Assembly: GCF_000382205.1 (NCBI RefSeq)
Contig: NZ_KB907788.1
Coordinates: 1,154,748-1,218,747, forward strand
Source of the DNA: Dyadobacter beijingensis DSM 21582
Lineage (GTDB): Bacteria > Bacteroidota > Bacteroidia > Cytophagales > Spirosomataceae
Length of the DNA: 64,000 bases
Reading direction: 5' to 3'
Made by a program: the position numbers and the translations under genes. This document shows positions 9,672 to 18,900 of this stretch, one piece after another. The notes below the pieces were generated by a model. It had not been told where the DNA came from. It searched no databases and was given only the letters and a program-made list of their open reading frames with translations. Positions within the stretch are counted from its first letter, which is position 1. Every line of letters starts with the position of its first letter.

Positions 9672-10757
9672 ATGAAAAGAATTCTCATGCTCGTGAGCCT
9701 GGGTGCGTTGTTGTATCAGACAAGCTGTACTTCCAAACACGAAGAAGAAAAAGAAGAGCCGGTTAACTATTTAGTAACAAGCCCCTTACAAAAAGATACC
9801 ATCATCACAAAAGAGTACGTGAGCCAGATCCGGGCCATCAGCCACATCGAGCTGCGCGCATTGGAAAGAGGTTACCTGCAAAAGATCTATGTAGACGAAG
9901 GTCAGATGGTGAAAAAAGGCCAGCTGATGTTCCAGATCATGCCGATGGTATACCAGGCTGAACAACAGAAAGCACAGGCCGAAGCCAATTTCGCGGAAAT
10001 CGAATATAAAAATACCAAGGCGCTGGCCGACAGCAACGTCGTTTCCAAAAACGAACTCGCATTGGCCAAAGCGAAATTCGATAAAGCCAAAGCAGAACTC
10101 GGCCTCGCTTCTACCCACCTGGGTTTCACCGAAATCCGTGCGCCGTTTAATGGTATCATGGATCATTTCCAGGTGAGGCTCGGTAGCCTCGTAGACGAAG
10201 GCGACCTGCTGACCACCCTCTCCGACAACAGTGAAATGTGGGTTTACTTTAACGTGCCGGAAGCCGAATACCTCGACTATAAATCGCGCCAGGACGATGG
10301 TAACCTATTGAAAGTGAACCTCAAAATGGCCAACGAAAAGATGTTCGATTACACGGGAGCCGTGAAAACGATCGAGGCCGACTTTAACAACGAAACAGGT
10401 AACATCGCATTCCGGGCTACGTTCCCGAATCCCAAAGGCCTGCTTCGCCACGGGGAAACAGGTAACGTACTCGTGACCGTTCCGCTGAAAAGTGCATTGC
10501 TGATCCCGCAAAAAGCGACATTCGAGGTGCTCGACAAGAAATACTGCTACGTACTCGACAAGGACAACAAGATCCAGTCCCGCGAGATCACCGTGGCCGC
10601 CGAGCTGCCCCACATTTTCGCGATCTCCCACGGTTTGCAGAAAGACGACAAGATCCTGCTGGAAGGCTTGCGTCAGGTGCGCGAAAACCAGAAGATCAGC
10701 TACAAATTCGAGAAACCCGATTCGGTTATCTCTCACCTCAGCCTGTACGCGGAATAA
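9672..10757 (+). CDS. RND efflux periplasmic adaptor (MFP family)
   Basis: The 361-residue lipoprotein starts at 9672 (MKRILMLVSLG), giving a lipobox ending TSC. The upstream extension to 9555 is not signal-like. A biotinyl-lipoyl-like half (YVDEGQMVKKGQLMFQI) comes first. A charged helical hairpin follows (QQKAQAEANFAEIEYKN to AKAELGLAS). The second lipoyl half is FTEIRAPFNGIMDHF, and the beta-barrel part contains VYFNVPEAEYLDY. It bridges the inner membrane pump to the outer membrane channel. The pump gene begins 21 bases downstream and the channel gene overlaps the pump, so the tripartite system is encoded in one operon. Confidence 0.93.
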   Translation: MKRILMLVSLGALLYQTSCTSKHEEEKEEPVNYLVTSPLQKDTIITKEYVSQIRAISHIELRALERGYLQKIYVDEGQMVKKGQLMFQIMPMVYQAEQQKAQAEANFAEIEYKNTKALADSNVVSKNELALAKAKFDKAKAELGLASTHLGFTEIRAPFNGIMDHFQVRLGSLVDEGDLLTTLSDNSEMWVYFNVPEAEYLDYKSRQDDGNLLKVNLKMANEKMFDYTGAVKTIEADFNNETGNIAFRATFPNPKGLLRHGETGNVLVTVPLKSALLIPQKATFEVLDKKYCYVLDKDNKIQSREITVAAELPHIFAISHGLQKDDKILLEGLRQVRENQKISYKFEKPDSVISHLSLYAE

Positions 10758-10778
10758 TCAGGTCCAAACGAAAAAGAT

Positions 10779-13700
10779 ATGTTTAATCAATTCATACGAC
10801 GGCCTGTATTCGCTATTGTAATATCGGTCATGATAGTCTTCATTGGTGTGCTGGCTATCAAAAAACTGCCTATCTCGCAGTTCCCGGACATTGCTCCTAC
10901 CACTGTTAACATTTTTATCGCCTACCCCGGTTCGAGTGCCGACGTTTTGGTGAAATCCACGCTTATTACCCTGGAACAGGCCATTAACGGTGTTCAGGAC
11001 ATGCGCTACATCGCTACCGACGCTACCAGTGCGGGGGAAGCTACGCTCAGGATCATCTTCGAGCCCGGTACCGACCCCAACGATGCCGTGATCCGGGTTA
11101 AAACGCGGGTTGACCAGGTTATGCCGCTCCTTCCCGAGCTCGTTCAGCGTGAAGGGGTTATCATTACCCCAATCCAGCCGAGTATGTTGATGTACGTCAA
11201 CCTGTACTCGAAATCAAAAACCATCGACGAGAAATTCCTCTTCAACTACGCCACCGTGAAAATGATCCCCGAGATCCAGCGGACCAAAGGGGTAGCGCGG
11301 GCGCAGATCCTTGGTAGCCGCCGTTACGCGATGCGCGTATGGCTCAATCCCGACCGTATGCGTGCGTACAGCATTTCCGTAGAAGAAGTGATGAAGGCGC
11401 TCGGAGAGCAGAGTATTATCGGTCGCCCCGGCCGTATCGGACAAAGCTCCGGTATCGCGGCGCAGTCATTGGAATATGTGTTGACCTACAAAGGCCGGTA
11501 CAGCGAACCCAAAGAGTATGAGGACATTATCATTCGCGCCAATGCCGAAGGGGAAAGCATCCATTTGAAAGACATCGCGAAAGTGGAGCTCGGCAGCGAG
11601 TTCTTCGACATTTACTCCAACCTCGACGGCCATGCATCCGCGGCGATCGTTTTGCGCCAGAACTACGGTAGTAATGCCAGTGATGTAATTAAAGAAGTAA
11701 AAGAAAAGCTGGCTGTGATGAAGCAATCCTTTCCTCCGGGCATGGATTATCAGATCAGCTACGACGTATCGCAGTTCCTCGACGCGTCCATCGAGCAGGT
11801 AATCCACACGCTGCGCGACGCATTTATCCTCGTGGCATTGGTCGTGTTCATCTTCCTTGGCGACTGGCGGTCTACATTGATCCCCATCCTCGCGGTGCCG
11901 GTATCGTTGGTCGGTGCGTTCTTCGTGATCCAGGGCTTCGGGCTTTCGATTAACCTGATCACCCTCTTTGCATTGGTACTGGCGATCGGTATTGTCGTCG
12001 ATGATGCGATTGTCGTCGTGGAGGCGGTCCATGCCAAGTTTGAGGAGGAACCTGGCATAACGCCCTATAATGCGGTGAAAAAGGTATTGGCCGAAATCAG
12101 CGGCGCGATCATCGCGATTACCGCGGTCATGGTATCGGTATTCGTGCCTATCTCCTTCATGTCGGGGCCTGTGGGTACTTTCTACCGCCAGTTCTCCATC
12201 ACCATGGCGAGCTCGATCGTTATCTCGGCATTGATCGCCCTGACGCTGACGCCGGTATTGTGTGCGATGCTTTTGAAAAGCCACCACGGCCATCCGCGCA
12301 AGAAATCCATTATGGATAAGGGTATCGACGCATTCAACCGCGGTTTTGAAAAACTCACCGGCCGGTATGTGGCGCTGCTCAACCGTATCGTGGCCCGCCG
12401 TCTGGTGACATTCCTCGTGCTCGGTGCATTCTGTTTCGGTATTTTCTATGTGAACTCGATCGTACCGGCCGGTTTTATCCCTAACGAAGATCAGAGCACG
12501 ATCTACGCGATCATCCAGACCCCTCCGGGATCGACGCTGGAAAAAACCAACGAGGTATCGCGCCGCCTGCAAAAGATTTGCGAGGAAGTGGAAGGTATCG
12601 AGTCGGTGTCGTCACTGGCAGGTTACGAGATCATGACGGAAGGCCGCGGTTCCAATGCGGGTACCTGTCTGATCAACCTCAAACCGTGGCACGAACGTGA
12701 CCACAATGTGAAAGAGATCATGGAAGAGCTCGAACACGCTTCGAAAGGCCTCGGCGCGACCGTCGAATTCTTCGAACCGCCAGCGATCCCGGGCTTTGGT
12801 ACTTCCGGTGGTTTCTCGATGCGTTTGCTTGATAAAAACACGGATACCGATTACCACGAGTTCGACAAGATCAACAAGGAATTTCTCGACAACCTCGCGA
12901 AACGCAAGGAGCTGACGGGCTTGTTTACCTTCTTCGCGGCGAACTACCCGCAGTACGAGCTCGAAATCGACAACAAGCTGGCCATGCAGAAGGGCGTATC
13001 GATCGGAAAAGCGATGGATAACCTCAACATCATGATCGGTAGTACCTACGAACAGGGCTTTATCAAGTTCAACCAGTTCTTTAAGGTGTACGTACAGTCC
13101 GACCCGCAATACAGAAGGCTGCCATCCGATTTGCTGAAACTGTTTGTAAAAAACGAAGCCGGTGAAATGGTACCGTACTCGTCGTTCATGAAGCTGAAAA
13201 AAGGCCAGGGACCGAACGAGATCACCCGTTTCAACCTCTATAACTCCGCGGCGATCCAGGGACTTCCCGCCAAAGGCTACACGACGGCGGAAGCCATTGC
13301 GGCCATTCGCGAGGTAGCGGCCAAAACGCTGCCGAAAGGGTACGATATCGCATTCGAAGGTCTTTCCTACGACGAATCGATCCGCGGTAACGAATCGCTC
13401 GTCGTGTTCATGATCGTACTGGCATTCGTGTACCTGGTGCTCGCGGCGCAGTACGAAAGCTTCATCATTCCTTTGGCGGTGGTATTCTCGCTGCCGGTGG
13501 GGGTATTCGGGTCATTCCTGATGCTGAAACTGATGGGCCTTGAAAACAACATTTACGCGCAGATCGGTTTGATCATGCTCGTGGGTCTGTTGGGAAAAAA
13601 TGCGGTACTGATCGTGGAATTCGCCGTGCAGAAGCGCGCCGAGGGAGCCACTATCCTTGCGGCTGCCATTGACGGTGCAAGGGTGCGTTTCCGCCCGATC

Positions 13701-13985
13701 CTGATGACCTCGTTCGCATTCGTGGCCGGTCTGATCCCGCTGATCGTCGCCACCGGCGCCGGTGCCATCGGTAACCGTACGATCGGTTCCTCGGCCATGG
13801 GTGGTATGTTGTTCGGTACGATCTTCGGGGTGATCATCATCCCGGGCTTGTACTACATATTCGCTAAAATGGCCGACGGCAGGAAACTGATCCGCGACGA
13901 GGAAGACAGCTCGCTGTCCGAAGGTTTCGTTCACGCCATTGACGCTTTCCCACATTCAGAAGATAAAGACGAACATGCGAAATAA
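10779..13985 (+). CDS. RND multidrug efflux pump, AcrB/HAE1 family inner membrane subunit
   Basis: The protein has 1068 residues, the normal length for HAE1 pumps. It begins MFNQFIRRPVFAIVIS, the typical first helix. Two sets of six membrane helices enclose the porter domains. The proton relay Asp pair is visible in helix 4 (IGIVVDDAIVVVE). Other landmarks are PISFMSGPVGTFYRQFSIT, PAGFIPNEDQ and the C-half GLLGKNAVLIVEFA. It exports hydrophobic or amphipathic compounds using the proton gradient. The reading frame overlaps the start of the channel gene by 11 bases, suggesting translational coupling. No local repressor gene is present, so regulation cannot be read here. Confidence 0.95.
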   Translation: MFNQFIRRPVFAIVISVMIVFIGVLAIKKLPISQFPDIAPTTVNIFIAYPGSSADVLVKSTLITLEQAINGVQDMRYIATDATSAGEATLRIIFEPGTDPNDAVIRVKTRVDQVMPLLPELVQREGVIITPIQPSMLMYVNLYSKSKTIDEKFLFNYATVKMIPEIQRTKGVARAQILGSRRYAMRVWLNPDRMRAYSISVEEVMKALGEQSIIGRPGRIGQSSGIAAQSLEYVLTYKGRYSEPKEYEDIIIRANAEGESIHLKDIAKVELGSEFFDIYSNLDGHASAAIVLRQNYGSNASDVIKEVKEKLAVMKQSFPPGMDYQISYDVSQFLDASIEQVIHTLRDAFILVALVVFIFLGDWRSTLIPILAVPVSLVGAFFVIQGFGLSINLITLFALVLAIGIVVDDAIVVVEAVHAKFEEEPGITPYNAVKKVLAEISGAIIAITAVMVSVFVPISFMSGPVGTFYRQFSITMASSIVISALIALTLTPVLCAMLLKSHHGHPRKKSIMDKGIDAFNRGFEKLTGRYVALLNRIVARRLVTFLVLGAFCFGIFYVNSIVPAGFIPNEDQSTIYAIIQTPPGSTLEKTNEVSRRLQKICEEVEGIESVSSLAGYEIMTEGRGSNAGTCLINLKPWHERDHNVKEIMEELEHASKGLGATVEFFEPPAIPGFGTSGGFSMRLLDKNTDTDYHEFDKINKEFLDNLAKRKELTGLFTFFAANYPQYELEIDNKLAMQKGVSIGKAMDNLNIMIGSTYEQGFIKFNQFFKVYVQSDPQYRRLPSDLLKLFVKNEAGEMVPYSSFMKLKKGQGPNEITRFNLYNSAAIQGLPAKGYTTAEAIAAIREVAAKTLPKGYDIAFEGLSYDESIRGNESLVVFMIVLAFVYLVLAAQYESFIIPLAVVFSLPVGVFGSFLMLKLMGLENNIYAQIGLIMLVGLLGKNAVLIVEFAVQKRAEGATILAAAIDGARVRFRPILMTSFAFVAGLIPLIVATGAGAIGNRTIGSSAMGGMLFGTIFGVIIIPGLYYIFAKMADGRKLIRDEEDSSLSEGFVHAIDAFPHSEDKDEHAK

Positions 13986-15408
13986 GAGAATATTGAACTG
14001 GGCCGGCATCGCGTTGATCGGGCTGACCTACCAGGCCTGCAACATCCCGACGCTGCCCCAGAAAACGGAAAATAAAGTGGTACCTGTGAGCTTCAACGGC
14101 TCGCAGGATTCCACCAACACCGGTAAGGTGAGCTGGAAAACCTATTTCACAGACCCTTACCTGAATGCGCTGATCGACACCGCATTCAAAAACAACCAGG
14201 AGCTGAACATTACAATGCAGGAAATCGCCATTTCGCAGAATGAAATCGGCGCCCGTAAGGGGGAATACCTGCCATTCGTAGGCCTCCGCGGCGGCGCGGG
14301 TGTGGAAAAAGCGGCCCGCTACACCAACATCGGTGCCAGCGAGGCTACGACCGACATCAAGCCGGGAAGAGAAACGCCGGATCCGCTGCCGGATGTGAAT
14401 ATCCAGGCCGTGGCGCGTTGGGAAGTCGATATCTGGCACAAGCTGCGCAATGCGAAAAAAGCGGCGGCTACGCGGTACCTGTCGTCCATCGAAGGCAAGA
14501 ACTTCATGATGACCAACATTGCGGCCGAGATCGCGAACTCTTACTATGAGCTGCTCGCGCTGGATACACAGCTGGCCATCATCCGCCAAAACATCGATAT
14601 TCAGAACAATGCATTGAAGATCGTACGCATGGAGAAGGAGGCGACCCGCGTGACCGAACTGGCCGTGCGCCGTTTCGAAGCGCAGGTACTGAAAACGCAG
14701 AACCTCCAATATGGTATCCAGCAGCGCATTATCGAAACCGAAAACCGGATCAACTTCCTCGTCGGACGTTACCCGCAGCCGGTACAGCGCAGCAATTCCG
14801 GCTTCGAAAACCTCGTCCCGAACGTGATCCAGGCCGGCATTCCGTCGCAGTTGCTGTCCAACCGCCCGGATATCAAGCAGGCCGAGCTCGATCTGCAAGC
14901 CGCAAAAATCGATGTGAATGTGGCCCGTGCGAATTTTTACCCGTCGCTCGGATTGTCGGCCAGCCTGGGTTTCCAGGCATTCAGCCCGATTTACCTCGCC
15001 CGCGTGCCGGAGTCGATCATGGGATCGCTCATCGGCGACCTCGCCGGTCCGATCATCAACCGGTACGCGATCCGCGCAGGTTATGCCAACGCAACCGCGC
15101 GCCAGGTGCAGGCGATCTACAACTACGAGCGTACCGTGCTCAATGCGTACATCGAAGTGGTGAACCAGCTGTCGAACATCGACAACCTGGGCAAGAGCTA
15201 CGACCTGAAAACGAAAGAAGTGGAAGCGTTGAACCAGAGCACCGCGATCTCCAACCGGTTGTTCGCATCGGCCCGCGCCGATTATATGGAAGTGCTCCTT
15301 ACCCAGCGCGACGCGCTGGAGTCGAAATTCGAATTGATCGAAACCAAAATGCGCCAACTGAACGCGACGGTGAATATCTACCGGGCATTGGGAGGCGGCT
15401 GGAATTGA
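13975..15408 (+). CDS. Outer membrane efflux channel lipoprotein (TolC/NodT family)
   Basis: The 477-residue protein starts at the ATG at 13975, inside the last codons of the pump gene. That start gives a lipoprotein signal (MRNKRILNWAGIALIGLTYQAC). An in-frame ATG at 13939 would bury the signal. Two OEP repeats are visible, with NNQELNITMQEIAISQ and LLSNRPDIKQAELDLQAAK, the second being a NodT hallmark. It forms the trimeric channel that completes the RND complex of the two preceding genes. A strong terminator follows 27 bases after the stop, ending the operon. Confidence 0.93.
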   Translation: MRNKRILNWAGIALIGLTYQACNIPTLPQKTENKVVPVSFNGSQDSTNTGKVSWKTYFTDPYLNALIDTAFKNNQELNITMQEIAISQNEIGARKGEYLPFVGLRGGAGVEKAARYTNIGASEATTDIKPGRETPDPLPDVNIQAVARWEVDIWHKLRNAKKAAATRYLSSIEGKNFMMTNIAAEIANSYYELLALDTQLAIIRQNIDIQNNALKIVRMEKEATRVTELAVRRFEAQVLKTQNLQYGIQQRIIETENRINFLVGRYPQPVQRSNSGFENLVPNVIQAGIPSQLLSNRPDIKQAELDLQAAKIDVNVARANFYPSLGLSASLGFQAFSPIYLARVPESIMGSLIGDLAGPIINRYAIRAGYANATARQVQAIYNYERTVLNAYIEVVNQLSNIDNLGKSYDLKTKEVEALNQSTAISNRLFASARADYMEVLLTQRDALESKFELIETKMRQLNATVNIYRALGGGWN

Positions 15409-15435
15409 TAGATTAACTTAGGATGTGGTTTTTAT

Positions 15436-15472
15436 AAAGATTCCCCCGGCATTCGGGGGAATCTTTATTTTT
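15436..15472 (+). terminator. Rho-independent terminator of the RND operon
   Basis: AAAGATTCCCCC (15436-15447) pairs perfectly with GGGGGAATCTTT (15455-15466), followed by ATTTTT. Confidence 0.9.
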
Positions 15473-15491
15473 CACAGGTAATTCATACTGA

Positions 15492-15662
15492 AAATCAGGT
15501 TATCTGAGCAACCCCGGGTCGCCGCAATTCCTGCAAATCATCAAAACGGGCGACGCGACCGAAGGCGTGCTCTTCATCGCAGCCGACAAAAGCCCGAACG
15601 GCAAGAGCCTGCTCGTGACGAGCAACGAGGAAGATGGTACCGTGAAATTCTATCAGCCCTGA
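15492..15662 (+). pseudogene. C-terminal remnant of a choice-of-anchor I family protein
   Basis: In the frame ending with TGA at 15660-15662 there are about 56 codons with no start and an in-frame stop just upstream at 15489. They include PGSPQFLQIIKTGDATEGVLF, ADKSPNGKSLLVTSNE and DGTVKFYQP. This resembles the extreme C-terminus of secreted beta-propeller esterase-like proteins (choice-of-anchor I / phytase-like). The rest of the gene is missing between the RND terminator and this fragment. A terminator hairpin still follows it, as expected for a former gene end. Family assignment is from recognised pattern only. Confidence 0.55.
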
Positions 15663-15682
15663 AAAACCGGGTCGTTGGTAAA

Positions 15683-15709
15683 GCCGTCTGCATTGCGGGC
15701 GGCTTTTTT
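15683..15709 (+). terminator. Terminator behind the pseudogene remnant
   Basis: GCCGTCTGC (15683-15691) pairs with GCGGGCGGC (15695-15703) with two G-U pairs around a 3-base loop, followed by TTTTTT. Confidence 0.75.
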
Positions 15710-15792
15710 ATTCTTGATCACCAGCGCCGCGCCCGTCACCGCCTTGGCGCCCAGCGATTTCGCTTTGTAGTGATTATACGTCAAGCTGTATA

Positions 15793-15810
15793 GAGATTTA
15801 TTTAAATCTC
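15793..15810. promoter_or_regulatory. Inverted repeat upstream of the M4 peptidase gene
   Basis: GAGATTT and AAATCTC form a perfect 7-bp dyad with a 4-base spacer, about 140 bases before the peptidase start. It could be an operator; no regulator is identified. Nothing else gene-like is seen between 15710 and 15952. Confidence 0.35.
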
Positions 15811-15952
15811 AACGAAACGTAAGTACATGTCCGGTTAATAAGAAATTGATAACCAAATGGATGTAAATAGAAAATCATTTCGACCGGGTGCTTTGAACGA
15901 ATGAATATTTGCTTAAATTCGACACCAGTCACCCTATTTTTCTACAAACTCT

Positions 15953-18900
15953 ATGAAACACAGTTTACTGATTGTTCCCCTGTTATGGGTCGGTATGTGT
16001 GCCTCGTTCGCGCAGAATACCCCCAAAAGTGAAATCGAGGCATTTGCCGCCCGGACGGGTGCGCTGCCTACGATCGACCCGACCACAAACTCGCTGGGTT
16101 TTCTTCGTTTCCCGGTTCAGAAACCTTTCCAGGTCAGCGGCGGCGATGCCTTACAGAAGTCGATGAACTTCGTATCTGAAAACAAAGGACTTTTCGGCCT
16201 ACGCGCAGGCCAGGATGAATTCAGATTGCGTGCCCAGGAAACCGACGTGTACGGCCTGGACAACATTACGCTGGAACAGACGTATAAGGGTGTACCGGTA
16301 TACGACGGTCAGATGAAATTCCATTACAACAAAGGCAAGGCACTTACCTCGCTGAACGGCAACTACATTTCCGACATCAAGGTAAATCCCAGCCCCACAC
16401 TCGCCCAGCATGAGGCCGAGTCGATCGCGGTGCGGCAGGTAGAGTCGCAGCACATCGAAGCGACGAATACCTTGTCGGCAGTCAAAAGTTCCATTTACAT
16501 CTACCAGAAAGGCCTCATACAAGGTTTTATGGGGGCTAAGCTGCTCGTGTACAAGGTGGAGGTACGCAACGACTCCGGCGTCAGGGAGTTTGTATTTGTG
16601 GATGCGCACAGCGGCCAGATAGTAGACCAGTTTACCGGTACGCACCAGATCAGCCGCAAACTTTACGAGAACTCCATTAGCCTGGCCAACCTAAAGTGGA
16701 GCGAGGGCGACACATTTCCCGGTACACTCGATGTTTGGCAGCGTTCCGAAGTAGAAACTTCCGGATTCATCTACAACCTTATGAAAAACGCGTTTGGCCG
16801 AACTTCCTATAACGGCGCCGACGCCCAGATGATCACGATCAACAACAAAACCGGTATCCAATGCCCTAATGCGAACTGGGATGGTATCAGTGCCAACTAT
16901 TGTACCAATATTGCGACCGACGACGTGGTAGCACACGAATGGGGTCACGCCTACACCCAATACACCAACGACCTCGTCTACGCATGGCAGCCGGGCGCGC
17001 TCAACGAGTCGTTCTCCGACATCTGGGGAGAAACGGTCGACCTGCTGAACGGATATATGGATGAAGGCGAATCGGCTGCGTTACGGACGGGCTGCGCCAG
17101 CTCTCAACGCTGGATTATCGGTGAAAAGATTACCGCGGCAGGCGGCCTGCAACGCGATATGTGGGACCCGACATGTCTTGGCCAGCCGGGTAAGGTTTCC
17201 GACCCGCAATACTGGTGCGCAGCGAGTGACAACGGCGGCGTACACACCAACAGCGGGGTTCTGAACCACGCTTATGCACTGCTCGTCGACGGCGGCACTT
17301 ACAATGGCCAGACGATCAACGGCATAGGCCTTACAAAAGCAGCCCACATCTTCTGGCGGGCACAGTCGGCATACATGACGTCCACAACGGACTTCACTGC
17401 CCAGGCTGATATCCTCGAAGCCGCTGCCGGCTCGCTCGTAGGTGCAGACCTGCTCGCCTTATCGACTGCCAACGGCGCACCAGCTTCGTCCGGCCAGTCT
17501 ATCACCGAGAACGATGTGCTTGAAGTAACCAAAACCATTGCGGCGGTGGAAATGCGTGCTGCACCAGGCTGTGTTTTCTATACGGTTCTGAAACCCGCAC
17601 CTGCATTGTGCGAAGGCGCCAATCCGGGCCTGGCCATCTTTTCCGAGAATTTTGACGCGGGCCTGGGCGGGTTCACTACCTCGTTTCAGACAGCATCCGC
17701 AACCTGGTTTGCACGCCAGTGGGTATCCTCTAATGCCCCTGCCGGACGTGCCGGAAAAGTGGCATTCGGTATTAACTACACCGGCGGAGATTGCGGTGCC
17801 AACAACCAGGCAGGCATCATCCGCCTGGAAAGTCCGCTGATTAACATCCCGGCGGGTACAGCGGGCAACCTGAACCTGGCTTTCGACCACTATGTAAATA
17901 TCGAAGAAACCTGGGATGGCGGCAACGTGAAGTACCAGCTCAACGGAGGAGCATGGACATTACTGCCAGCATCTGCATTTACCGCGAACCCTTACAACAA
18001 TTTCATCAATTACGCTTCTGCGGGGAACGATAACCCCATGCAATCGCAACCGGCATTCACCGGTAACGACCAGGGCTCGGTATTCGGGAACTGGGGCCAG
18101 AGCCAGATCAACCTTACGGCGCTCGGACTTGCCGCGGGCGGTAACATCAAGTTTCGCTTTGAGCTGGGGACCGATGGCTGCGGCGGTTTCGAAGGATGGT
18201 ACATCGATGATTTCCGCGTTTACTCCTGCGCCGTCACGCCGGCTGTCCATTTCGCAGCTACGGGCTCTTCCGTCAACGAGGGCGAAGCCATCACACCCGC
18301 AGGATGCCTGGATTACGTGGACAAGGTCGTGACCGTAGCAATTGACAAGGCACCGACCCAGCCGGTCACCGTTACCTTCAATGCGCCTGCCGGCACTGCC
18401 AAGCAGGGCGCTACCGCCGACTATACGATTTCGCCGTCATTCGTGACATTGCAAACGGGCCAGCTCTCGCAAAATGTGACGGTTCGGATTTACAATGATG
18501 CCTATGTGGAGGGCGATGAAACGATTGACCTGTCGTACAGCCTCAATGCGAATGGCGGTAACGGATACGCCGCCAGCGGTTTCCAGACCCATCAGATCAC
18601 CATTATCGACGATGATCTTACACCTGGAAATTACACGGAAACATTGCTTACTTCCGACTTCAACAACGGAACGCAGGGATGGAACATCATCAACGGGGGT
18701 AACGACTTCCATACTTTTCAAGTTGTCAAGTTTAGCAACGCGGCGCTGGATGCCGAAGGTTCTTCTTTCATGTTTGTCCAAACCAATATTACAAACGGCC
18801 AGTTTTACAACTTCGACGAAATCATCGAATCGCCGGCTATCAATACCTCGGGCAAGAAGAACATCGTATTGAAATTTGGCCAGGCATGGCTGCCAAGGAC

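Noticed and set aside
15664..15780. Minus-strand frame reading through AKAVTGAALVIKNKK
   Set aside because: It overlaps a clear terminator hairpin and has no start or context.
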